The notes under the pieces are model-generated. The model ran no database searches and was not told where the DNA came from. It was given only the letters and a program-made list of their open reading frames with translations. From an uncultured Saprospiraceae bacterium (GTDB lineage Bacteria > Bacteroidota > Bacteroidia > Chitinophagales > Saprospiraceae), in assembly GCA_937973565.1 (NCBI GenBank), contig CALJKQ010000288.1, forward strand, positions 1-6,689: a DNA stretch of 6,689 bases, in the 5' to 3' direction. Both the position numbers and the translations under genes were made by a program. This document shows, in pieces, positions 1-6,636 of this stretch; positions within the stretch are counted from its first letter, which is position 1; each line of letters begins with the position of its first letter.

Positions 1-367
1 AAAACTTCTTCACGCCTGCACGCAGCATTTCTTCTGCTACTGCCTTTGACTCTGATGGATGTTTTAATAAAAACCCTTCCTGCTTGTACAGGTAGTCCCA
101 TCTTCTGTGATCATCGGTATTGAGCTCGGGTTCTGTGCCAAAGATGAATACTTTGTTGGTTTGATCTTTGTTGAATCGTTTGTTGAGGCTTTCATTGGTC
201 ACGAGCAGGTGCGAAATAGCAGCATCCTTCACTTTGTCAAAATCAAAATATTGGGCCAGGTACAGGGTGCCATTTTTGCCAATGGCATCCAATGCATAAT
301 TGAGGTAAAAGTCGGGTATGATGTGATGGTCGATGTCAATTTTGACATGGATGTTTTCTTTTACCAC
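1..367 (-). CDS. Unrecognised protein, partial (3' end beyond the window); start uncertain
   Basis: An uninterrupted minus-strand frame runs from just below the stop at 382-380 to the window edge, and I do not recognise the family. The visible product begins VVKENIHVKIDIDHH and continues through short segments such as PDFYLNYALDAIG, KVFIFGTEPEL and DDHRRWDYLYKQEGF. It looks soluble, with alternating beta-like hydrophobic stretches and charged helices, and has no signal peptide or membrane segment. The only conventional start near the 5' end of the open frame is GTG at 367-365. An ATG at 406-404 lies in the same frame and begins MNEIEEWV, but codon 9 is TAA (382-380). The gene may therefore have been inactivated or shortened, or may reinitiate at GTG. 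Codon choice and GC resemble the first part of the type IIG gene rather than the neighbouring ATPase and HNH genes, so it probably belongs to the older flank. The plus-strand frame opposite it (107-376) is a shadow. Confidence 0.55.
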   Translation of the reverse strand, partial: MVKENIHVKIDIDHHIIPDFYLNYALDAIGKNGTLYLAQYFDFDKVKDAAISHLLVTNESLNKRFNKDQTNKVFIFGTEPELNTDDHRRWDYLYKQEGFLLKHPSESKAVAEEMLRAGVKKF

Positions 368-549
368 GTTGATTGATCTTTAAACCCACTCCTCAATCTC
401 ATTCATAGTATTTCATACTGCCAGGGAAGTTCTTCTAAAGCCACTCCCCTTCATCAGTCCAATGAAATATCTGTTTTTTAGTTTATGCTATTTCTACCTC
501 GTATTTTCCATATTGCCATTTTTCCTTTACAATGTTTACAAAAATTTTA

Positions 550-634
550 TATTTAATTTTGTTTAAATTAATTTGAGGGCAATACTTTTTTCCTTGTGCC
601 CATTATTCAGGGGAAGTCTATTTAATTTGTTTAA
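550..634. repeat. Pair of 16-17 bp direct repeats
   Basis: TATTTAATTTTGTTTAA at 550-566 and TATTTAATTTGTTTAA at 619-634 are identical apart from one T. They lie 52 bp apart (567-618), in the gap upstream of the ATPase gene. A related inverted copy, AAACAAAAT at 642-650, could pair with ATTTTGTTT at 556-564. The sequence is very AT-rich, so chance matches are likelier than usual. A duplicated operator or a recombination scar would be the biological alternatives. Confidence 0.35.
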
Positions 635-778
635 GAAGATCAAACAAAATAAATTAATAGCAGAATTTTTAGTTCGATAATTTATTTATATTTGCTTATT
701 ATTCAATTACTTGTCAATAAAACCGTCAGTTAAAAGAACTATCCAAAAAATGATAAATGGCGCTTGATATTTATGGTA

Positions 779-806
779 TTGAAAATTTAAATTTCATATA
801 TATTTT
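779..806 (+). promoter_or_regulatory. Candidate Bacteroidota-type promoter of the ATPase-HNH operon
   Basis: TTG at 779-781 is followed after 17 bp by TATATTTT at 799-806. This is one base from the TAnnTTTG -7 consensus used by the Bacteroidota primary sigma factor. It would place transcription start a few bases before the ATG at 823, giving a very short leader with no Shine-Dalgarno sequence, as is common in this phylum. A 12 bp perfect palindrome, AAATTTAAATTT (783-794), lies between the two elements and could be an operator. An alternative exact -7 match, TATATTTG at 687-694, lacks a good upstream element. In DNA this AT-rich such matches are cheap. Confidence 0.35.
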
Positions 807-822
807 ACATTAATACATAAGT

Positions 823-2232
823 ATGTTGAGAATTAGGAAGTTAACGTTGAAAAATATTGGACCATTCACAAATGAGGAATTAGATTTTTCCATTAAACCT
901 GGTCATCCAGATATACACATTATTGTCGGTCCGAATGGGACAGGAAAAACCACAATTTTACATTCACTAGCCTCAACTTTTGATTATTTTGAGACTGATC
1001 ATAAAGAACACGTATCAAATAATTTACATAAACGATTTAAAAAAAGCAATGGAAAATTCTCTGAGGACGACAAAGCGATGGCAGATTCTTATTCTCATGT
1101 GATATTAACAGATAAACATGAAAAAGTAATTGACAAATTAATAAATTATGGATGTAAAAAATGTGGAAACATACACCAAAATTTTGAAAAAACTATCTCA
1201 AATTCTCTCGTTATGAGTAAGAATGGCAATAACTATCAGAATGTACCTCAATCAAAATTATTGTTAAATTATAAAAACTCAATTAGGTCCAAAGATTTAA
1301 CAAATAAAAGAATATCATTTGCTGCTTTTGGTTATTCAGGGTATCGATTAATTGAATCAGAACATGTTGAAATTAGTGATAACCAAAGTTTCAATCCATT
1401 GTACTTGGCATTAGAATTCGTTAAAAAAAAGGATGGAACAGAGAAAGAATTCAAACTATCAAATTGGATAGCTTCAAGGTACTCTAAAGCAGCATTAGCA
1501 GAAGTTGCGGGTAACAAGTCTTTAGCTGAAAAGTACAGACATTCCGTGACAAAATTGGTGCAACTTATTAATGATCTTACAAATAATACATATAACATAA
1601 TAATAGAAACAAATCCATGGAAGGTAGTCATCAGTTTTTGTAATAACAATTTAGAATTTGATGTATTACCAGATGGATTAAGATCCATTTTAAGTTGGAT
1701 TGGAGATTTGCTAATGAGACTGGATGCAATTCCTTGGGAGGATGAAGGGAAGTTAGTAAATGAGCAAAATATAATTATTTTTTTAGACGAGGTGGAGGTG
1801 CACTTGCATCCAACCTGGCAGTATAAAATTTTAAAAATGATATATTCTCTACTCCCCAATTCGCAAATTTTCATAACAACTCACTCTCCATTTATAATCA
1901 ACTCATTAGATAATGCTAAGTTATATTTATTAGAGTTAAAAGATTGTAGTTCAAGACTAAGTAGATCTTTATTAACTGAGAATAGTTGGTCGATCAGTTA
2001 TGTCCTTGATGAAATATTAAATGCTAAGTTACAATTTGGATTTGAAGTTTCGGATAAAATTAACAGATTTAATTTTATAGATAGTCAAATAGTTGAAGGA
2101 AATTTTGAGAATGAAACCGAATTTAAGGATTTAATTTCAGAGCTTTCAAATGAAAGTGATGAAGTCTGGTCAATTATTCTGCCTAGATTATTGCGATTAA
2201 AGAAGGGGGGGGTAAATTACTTGAATGGATAA
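823..2232 (+). CDS. ABC/AAA-type ATPase, PtuA-like, of a Septu-type defence system
   Basis: A 469-aa cytoplasmic ATPase of the SMC/RecF/OLD-like ABC class, inferred to be the sensor or activator subunit of an ATPase-nuclease anti-phage pair. The N-terminus has the usual 'MLRIRKLTLKNIGPF' strand pair. Walker A is GPNGTGKT (36-43). A conserved AFGYSGYRL block lies at 168-176. A degenerate signature LPDGLRS lies at 282-288. Walker B is IIIFLDE with D322 and E323, followed by HLHP (327-330). The H-switch TTHSP lies at 352-356. All nucleotide-handling motifs are intact. A helical C-terminal tail (about 385-460) follows, as in defence ATPases of this kind. A CxxC pair (C111, C114) with H118 sits in the insertion between Walker A and the AFGYSG block. 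The ATG at 823 is supported because the N-terminal strand begins immediately. The downstream HNH gene overlaps its last 8 bases, so the two are co-translated. An OLD-family or other ATPase-HNH system is possible, but no TOPRIM domain is present. The gene is AT-rich (about 30% GC sampled). Confidence 0.85.
   Translation: MLRIRKLTLKNIGPFTNEELDFSIKPGHPDIHIIVGPNGTGKTTILHSLASTFDYFETDHKEHVSNNLHKRFKKSNGKFSEDDKAMADSYSHVILTDKHEKVIDKLINYGCKKCGNIHQNFEKTISNSLVMSKNGNNYQNVPQSKLLLNYKNSIRSKDLTNKRISFAAFGYSGYRLIESEHVEISDNQSFNPLYLALEFVKKKDGTEKEFKLSNWIASRYSKAALAEVAGNKSLAEKYRHSVTKLVQLINDLTNNTYNIIIETNPWKVVISFCNNNLEFDVLPDGLRSILSWIGDLLMRLDAIPWEDEGKLVNEQNIIIFLDEVEVHLHPTWQYKILKMIYSLLPNSQIFITTHSPFIINSLDNAKLYLLELKDCSSRLSRSLLTENSWSISYVLDEILNAKLQFGFEVSDKINRFNFIDSQIVEGNFENETEFKDLISELSNESDEVWSIILPRLLRLKKGGVNYLNG
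2205..2212 (+). repeat. Homopolymer of eight G at the end of the ATPase gene
   Basis: A run of eight G sits in otherwise AT-rich coding sequence, eight codons before the ATPase stop and 12 bp before the ATG of the HNH gene. It encodes Gly462-Gly463 and parts of the adjacent codons. It may serve as a purine-rich ribosome contact for the HNH start. Homopolymers of this length are prone to slippage. Losing one G would bring a TAA into frame right after the run, and gaining one would end the protein at a TAA slightly farther on. Neither change fuses the two genes. Confidence 0.5.
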
Positions 2233-2854
2233 AATAATTAGGCCTTTTATACAAAATGTAAGTTCTTTAGCATCACACATCGATGAAATGAATAGTCTTA
2301 ATGCTAAATGTGCTGAAGGAACTTGCCAATGGAGGTCCTCGGGGAATTTGTATACAGCAATCAAGAAGGCATGTTCTGAATTGACATTCGATCATTGTAG
2401 TTTCTGTGATGGATATCCTTTGGATGTTACCTCAAAAAAAACAATTGAACATTACTTTCCTAAAAATGAGTTTAGAGTTAAGACCTATGAGTGGACTAAC
2501 TTATTTTTATGTTGCGATAAATGTCAATCAAATGCAAATAGGCATTCCCCTTTTAGATATACTTTAAAACCTGATGATGAGGATTATAGTTTTGAAAAAT
2601 ATTTTTGGTTTAATCCAGCTGATGGAGATATTTGTGTTAATGAATTCTTGGAAGAAGACGACAGGGCAAAAGCAACAGCTTTTTTAATAAGGTACGGGAT
2701 AAACGATGATGGCGTAAGAAAATCGGCCAGAAAGAAAAGATATTCGGAACTTTTATCTATAGTTGCTAATACAGATCAATTACTTGAACGTAATTTGGAA
2801 CAGTACAGATTTATCGTTGACTTGGTGCAACAATTACGTTACCATATTAAATGA
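2225..2854 (+). CDS. HNH endonuclease, PtuB-like, partner of the upstream ATPase
   Basis: A 209-aa HNH (beta-beta-alpha-metal) nuclease, the likely DNA-cutting effector of the pair. The zinc-knuckle cysteines are C58-x2-C61 (CSFC) and C97-x2-C100 (CDKC). The catalytic core is the TIEHYFPK block (73-80, His76), then EWTNLFLCC with N92, then the SNANRH stretch with H107. The spacing CxxC, IEHxxPK, W-x-NL, CxxC is that of PtuB and of the HNH proteins in Septu and type I retron modules. The N-terminus (MDKIIRPF, then a helical region with SGNLYTAIKKAC) matches the short helical lead-in of these proteins. The C-terminal 80 residues contain an FxWFNPADGD segment and then helices. The ATG at 2225 lies inside the 3' end of the ATPase gene in a different frame, so translation is probably coupled. 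Nothing indicates truncation. No reverse transcriptase is present nearby, so a retron context is not supported in this window. Confidence 0.82.
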   Translation: MDKIIRPFIQNVSSLASHIDEMNSLNAKCAEGTCQWRSSGNLYTAIKKACSELTFDHCSFCDGYPLDVTSKKTIEHYFPKNEFRVKTYEWTNLFLCCDKCQSNANRHSPFRYTLKPDDEDYSFEKYFWFNPADGDICVNEFLEEDDRAKATAFLIRYGINDDGVRKSARKKRYSELLSIVANTDQLLERNLEQYRFIVDLVQQLRYHIK

Positions 2855-2910
2855 TATCATTTATTTTAAAAGTGTTATTTTTATAATATTTATGTTTATT
2901 GTAACAGAAT

Positions 2911-2929
2911 AATTATATTTAATATAATT
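2911..2929. terminator. AT-rich inverted repeat between convergent genes, possible bidirectional terminator
   Basis: AATTATATT and AATATAATT flank a single T, giving 9-base complementary arms (as a hairpin, about 7 bp of stem with a 5-base loop). It sits in the 73 bp gap between the HNH gene and the convergent type IIG gene and overlaps the latter's stop codon at 2930-2928. The position suits a shared terminator, but the stem contains only A-T pairs and would be weak. A 10 bp palindrome, ATGATATCAT (2851-2860), overlaps the HNH stop. Confidence 0.3.
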
Positions 2930-4080
2930 AGTAGTCTTCAATTAAAGTTATATCTTCATTATTTAGGTTAAATATAGTGTAAATTATCCTATCAATTTCG
3001 TTTTCATACAATTCTGTGTTAAAATTGATGTTTTCTTCTTTTTTACTTGCAATAGATTTAACAAGGTGAATAATCTCATTATCAAATTCACTTCTGCAAA
3101 ATGGTAGTTCGTCAACTTCGTATCCATTTACATTGCTACTTGTGCTTCTGCATTTGAAAACAAAATTCAGTAGTTTTGAGTTTAACCATCCTAGTATTAG
3201 TTCACATTCTATTTGAGCCGGGGAAAGAAGATAATTACAAGAATTTGCAAGAAAAATGTTTTTATTTATTAATGTAGCTTTTAACCTTTTTCTTTCATTT
3301 ACTCCTGTAAGACCTTGTAAAGCTATTCTTTTTTCTTGGCTATCTTCCAATTTTTTGTTTGACACGATTTTTTCTAATTTAATTTTATTAATAAATTCAA
3401 TCGTTCCTTGAGATATATCCTTATTGTTTTTTTTGAAAATATATCTGTCTATTTGAACACCCTTTACAAAGATGTTGTCTTGAGGATCTTCAGTTATTGC
3501 AGGTTTTCCAAAAGTCATATCAATTTCTCCTGTTAGGCATTTTGAAATAGACCCCAGTTTAAAAATATTTTGTTTTTCATATATTTTAACAAGGAGATCA
3601 AAAGATTTTGAATTAGTTAATGGGATTTGTATCAAATCTGGATTAAGTTTTACGAGTTCACTGTAACTGAAAATTGTTCTATCAGTACTTATTTCTCTTT
3701 TATATGATATTCCTGCATCAATTTTATCACTTAAGTTCTTACTGCAAGTAATTAATATTGATGTCGACATCTTGACATCTTCAAAGACTCTGCGTGATGT
3801 GTTATCTCTTTCAGGGAATGAATCTATTTTTATAACTGAATGTTTTTCAAAAATATGTTTTCTTAGGTTTGCTGAAGTTGTATCTGTAAGGATGCCGAAT
3901 GGAATTATCATTGCTTGATAACCAACTTCAGAGCTAATTTTAAAACTAAACGCCAAAAAAATTCTAGCTGCATTGAGAACGCCCCCTGTTGCTTCTGGGT
4001 ATTGTTTTTTTAAAATTTCAATAATTGTATCATCAGTTGTTAGTGAAATTTTTTGATTTTGTTTTTTATTGAACAATCCA
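2928..4080 (-). other. AT-rich specificity segment of the type IIG gene, probably exchanged
   Basis: This part encodes residues after the NPPYG motif, that is, the end of the methyltransferase fold and the target-recognition domain. Sampled GC is about 22-38% per 60 bp, against 47% immediately upstream of the motif codons and up to 58% near 4500. Codons switch from GC-rich synonyms to AT-rich ones (AAA, TTA, ATT, AAT) at about residue 837. The reading frame stays open across the step, so any exchange was clean. The segment has the same composition as the ATPase-HNH operon next to it. Confidence 0.6.
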
Positions 4081-6587
4081 TACGGCGGATTCCCAATCAC
4101 CACATCAAACCCAACAAAATCCCCCTTATCATTCAGCACTTCCGGAAACTCAAATCGCCACTCAAAGGCATTTTCGTAGATCTTGTTGGCCTTGATCTCT
4201 TCTATTTCTTTTTCGAGGGCTACGATATCGGCTTGTATTTTTTTGATTTGTTTTTCCCAGGCTGTTTTTTCTTTGTCGCTAAGCGCAAAGAGGGAGGTTT
4301 GGTTGGTGAGGTTGAAGAGGTCTCCTTTGAGCTTGCTAAGTTTGAGGAGTTTGGGATCGTTTTTGCTGATTTCGCTTCTGAAGTCAGATTTGATGCCTTC
4401 AATTAGACTTTCCATATCCCGCTTCTGCTCTTTGTTTTGCGCATTGCGGTAGGTGTCCACATAGATCCGGTAGTCATCAATGCTCCACTTGCTTTTTTTA
4501 AGGGCCTGTCCCAGATCTGCATCGATGGCAAAGCGGCTCACCAGGGAGTTGCCACATTTGATGTTGATGTCGATGTTGGGCAGGGTCTCCAGCTCGCGCT
4601 CATTTTTGTAGTAGGCGTTTTTGAGCAGTTCAATCCAAAGGCGCAGTCGGCAGATCTTCACTGAGTTGGGGTTGATGTCCACGCCAAAGAGGCAGTTTTC
4701 TATAATGGTTTGTTTTTCATGAAAGAGCGTCTCCTGCACCCGCTGGCTTTCTTTATGGCCGGGCTTGTATTCAAAGAGTTCACCTTCTTCATCGGTGATG
4801 ATGAGTTCGTCGTTGACTACTTCTACGTGGTATTCTTTGAGTCGTTTGCCATCGCGGTCTTGCAGTATGCGCAGGTCGTTTTTGATGGCAATCACTTCAT
4901 TGAGGGCAGATACCAAAAAGTGGCCGGAACCCACCGCCGGATCGCAAATGTGCAAGCTGTTGATGATTTTATTGGCCTCTTTGCGGTCATCGATTTTGTC
5001 GTAGAGTTCTTCAAAGGTCTCACATTGCCAGGTCTTGGCTTCATTAAATTTTTGAACTACGGCCCTGCGTATGGTTTCGCGGCACATGTACATGGTGATG
5101 AAGCCGGGCGTAAAGAAGGAGCCGTCTTTGTAGCCATTGATCTTTTCAAAGATAAGACCCAGCACCGAGGCATTGATGAGGGGCTTATTGTCTTCCTGTA
5201 TATCTTCGGTACCCTCGCTGCCAAAATCGTAAGCATCGAGAAACTGGAAGAGGTAGTCGAGTGTATTGAGCGCTCCGGTTCTTTTTTTACCACCTTCGTC
5301 CTTGAGTACCGTTTGCCCGAAGATGGGTATGGTGCGGTCATCTTTGAGGTTGCTGATAAACAGAGTGTTTTGTTCCAGATCGGTCGGCTCAAAAAGCGAA
5401 GAGTTGAGGTAGGGTACCTTTTCAAAGGCCTGTTTTACGTCCGCTTGTCGGTCCTGGTGTTTGCGGGCCAAAACCTGAAAAAATAGCCCATTGAGGTCGT
5501 CATAACTTTTGATGGCCTCGCCATTGAGAAAGGCATAGGCCTTGTCACCCTTGTGGTAGCTGATGAGCTGGGCTTCCAGCAGTTTAAGAAAGAGGATGCG
5601 GTTGATCCAGGTGAGGGTGAGTTCCAGCCCTACATTGTACAGTCGCTCGGGTAGGGTAGCTCCAAACTGCCCCGGTTTTTCGATGCGACGGATCCTGTCT
5701 TCGGCATCCAGCTGGTTGATGGCACTTTCGAGTAAGGTGCCCAGATGACGGTCGCTTTCCTTGCTTCTGCCTATGAGTTTTTTACTGCCTTCCTTGGTTT
5801 CGCTCAGCCCTATGATGTGCAACAGTTCGCTGTAAAATTTCTTATCGAGGCTGTTGCTGTCGTTGGCAAACGGAAGCTTGAGTAGGTGCTCGGGCGATAA
5901 GAGTTTATAAAGAGAAATGAGCATGTTGTCATCGTCCTTATCGGTATTGCGCACCGCCTTTTGATAGTCGCGCAGATCAAAGTAGGTGTATTCCACTTCT
6001 CCTTTGAGCTCGTTGATAAAGGGTTCTGCAATTTGTTTGTAAAAGAAGTCGGTTTTCACATCCGCCAGCCGCTTCTCTTCAAATTCCTGAAACTGTTTGA
6101 CCAGTCCTTTATGTTGGGCAAAAAGCCGGTCGAATAGGGTAGCGTCAAAGATATACCATTCATAGATATTGGTAATCACCAGGTGTCGCACCTCCAGGTT
6201 TTTATGTAAGATACGTTCCCTGAGGTAATAAAGCACCAACTCCTGAAACGCCTTTGCATTGAGCTTGCCCGGGCTCACCATTTCTGCCTTGTTGGTCGGT
6301 TTTTTGGCCTCAATGATGACACCCACCGTAGTGTTGGCATCACCCCCGTTGTGCACCACCAGGTCATTGCGACCTTTCGTATTAATAAAGTATGATTTTT
6401 TGTAATATGTATCTTTCAGAAAATCAGATACTAAATTTTTATGAAATTCCTCCGATTCCTTTTCGTTGCTGCCATCGAGTAGTCGGATGAGATTGGCCTT
6501 AAATGTTTCAATTTCAGCCCTGCCCGGTTTTACTTTTAAGTAAGCCTTATTGAGTGCCTGTCGCGGTTTGAGTGCCTTGGAGTTCAT
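2928..6587 (-). CDS. Type IIG restriction enzyme / adenine-specific DNA methyltransferase (Eco57I-like)
   Basis: A complete 1219-aa single-chain restriction-modification enzyme that would methylate adenine in its target site with S-adenosylmethionine and cut unmodified DNA. The N-terminus has a PD-(D/E)XK nuclease: D75 in GRNDLVV and E93-x-K95 in IIEAKKP, followed by KAFQELVLYYL. The helical middle leads to a GSFFTPGFI segment near residue 490. The methyltransferase has motif I DPAVGSG (549-555), an acidic VDIN (636-639) and motif IV NPPYG (833-837), the NPPY form of N6-adenine enzymes. A Lys/Glu-rich, probably coiled-coil insertion lies at about 735-800. The C-terminal 250 residues look like a TaqI/HsdS-type target-recognition domain (FKLGSISKCLTGE, then ILGWLNSKLLNFVF and NVNGYEVDELPF). 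The ATG at 6587 is supported because the conserved PRQALNKAYLKVKP segment begins within eight residues. The gene converges on the HNH gene. Its last 1.15 kb is much more AT-rich than the rest. The recognition sequence cannot be read from the protein. Confidence 0.9.
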   Translation of the reverse strand: MNSKALKPRQALNKAYLKVKPGRAEIETFKANLIRLLDGSNEKESEEFHKNLVSDFLKDTYYKKSYFINTKGRNDLVVHNGGDANTTVGVIIEAKKPTNKAEMVSPGKLNAKAFQELVLYYLRERILHKNLEVRHLVITNIYEWYIFDATLFDRLFAQHKGLVKQFQEFEEKRLADVKTDFFYKQIAEPFINELKGEVEYTYFDLRDYQKAVRNTDKDDDNMLISLYKLLSPEHLLKLPFANDSNSLDKKFYSELLHIIGLSETKEGSKKLIGRSKESDRHLGTLLESAINQLDAEDRIRRIEKPGQFGATLPERLYNVGLELTLTWINRILFLKLLEAQLISYHKGDKAYAFLNGEAIKSYDDLNGLFFQVLARKHQDRQADVKQAFEKVPYLNSSLFEPTDLEQNTLFISNLKDDRTIPIFGQTVLKDEGGKKRTGALNTLDYLFQFLDAYDFGSEGTEDIQEDNKPLINASVLGLIFEKINGYKDGSFFTPGFITMYMCRETIRRAVVQKFNEAKTWQCETFEELYDKIDDRKEANKIINSLHICDPAVGSGHFLVSALNEVIAIKNDLRILQDRDGKRLKEYHVEVVNDELIITDEEGELFEYKPGHKESQRVQETLFHEKQTIIENCLFGVDINPNSVKICRLRLWIELLKNAYYKNERELETLPNIDINIKCGNSLVSRFAIDADLGQALKKSKWSIDDYRIYVDTYRNAQNKEQKRDMESLIEGIKSDFRSEISKNDPKLLKLSKLKGDLFNLTNQTSLFALSDKEKTAWEKQIKKIQADIVALEKEIEEIKANKIYENAFEWRFEFPEVLNDKGDFVGFDVVIGNPPYGLFNKKQNQKISLTTDDTIIEILKKQYPEATGGVLNAARIFLAFSFKISSEVGYQAMIIPFGILTDTTSANLRKHIFEKHSVIKIDSFPERDNTSRRVFEDVKMSTSILITCSKNLSDKIDAGISYKREISTDRTIFSYSELVKLNPDLIQIPLTNSKSFDLLVKIYEKQNIFKLGSISKCLTGEIDMTFGKPAITEDPQDNIFVKGVQIDRYIFKKNNKDISQGTIEFINKIKLEKIVSNKKLEDSQEKRIALQGLTGVNERKRLKATLINKNIFLANSCNYLLSPAQIECELILGWLNSKLLNFVFKCRSTSSNVNGYEVDELPFCRSEFDNEIIHLVKSIASKKEENINFNTELYENEIDRIIYTIFNLNNEDITLIEDY

Positions 6588-6611
6588 ATAATTTTCGATT
6601 GCGATGTGGTG

Positions 6612-6619
6612 TAAAGATA
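6612..6619 (-). promoter_or_regulatory. Candidate -7 element of the type IIG gene
   Basis: Read on the minus strand this is TATCTTTA, one base from TAnnTTTG, ending about 24 bases before the ATG at 6587. No TTG/TTTG -33 element is seen at the expected distance; that position falls at or next to the end of the tandem repeat array. The short AT-rich leader between it and the ATG has no Shine-Dalgarno sequence. Confidence 0.35.
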
Positions 6620-6636
6620 GAGAAAAAACTGCTTAC

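Larger units (their letters stand above)
368..822. other. Non-coding gap, AT-rich, between divergent genes
   Basis: No convincing gene was found on either strand in this stretch of about 455 bp. GC falls from about 40% (line 421-480) through about 30% (481-540) to about 23% (541-600), so the left edge of an AT-rich block probably lies near 480-540. On the minus strand a short open stretch (roughly 453-407) ends in EELPWQYEIL. Its TGA (409-407) directly abuts the ATG at 406, which is the spacing of adjacent genes in an operon, but stops close it off within about 15 codons. It could be the tail of a lost gene or chance. The right half contains a direct repeat and the likely promoter of the ATPase gene. 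Confidence 0.5.

Noticed and set aside
107..376. An 89-codon plus-strand open frame at the left edge
   Set aside because: The minus-strand frame over the same bases reads as a better protein and stays open to the window edge. The plus-strand product is its complement.
577..601. GGGCA/TGCCC hairpin as a terminator
   Set aside because: It has only a 5 bp stem with a 15-base loop and no gene ending next to it.
540..822. Retron non-coding RNA upstream of the ATPase-HNH pair
   Set aside because: No reverse transcriptase gene is in the window, and I saw no long, stable inverted repeats of the msr-msd kind; only short, AT-rich stems.
1332..1874. A 180-codon minus-strand open frame
   Set aside because: It lies inside the ATPase gene, opposite its signature and Walker B motifs, with a low-complexity product rich in Ser, Leu and Ile. 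It is a shadow.
4710..5486. A 258-codon plus-strand open frame opposite the type IIG gene, and several shorter ones nearby
   Set aside because: It lies entirely antisense to strongly conserved coding sequence (motif I and the FFTPGF segment), and its product has no recognisable domain. The open frame is explained by the codon use of the opposite strand.
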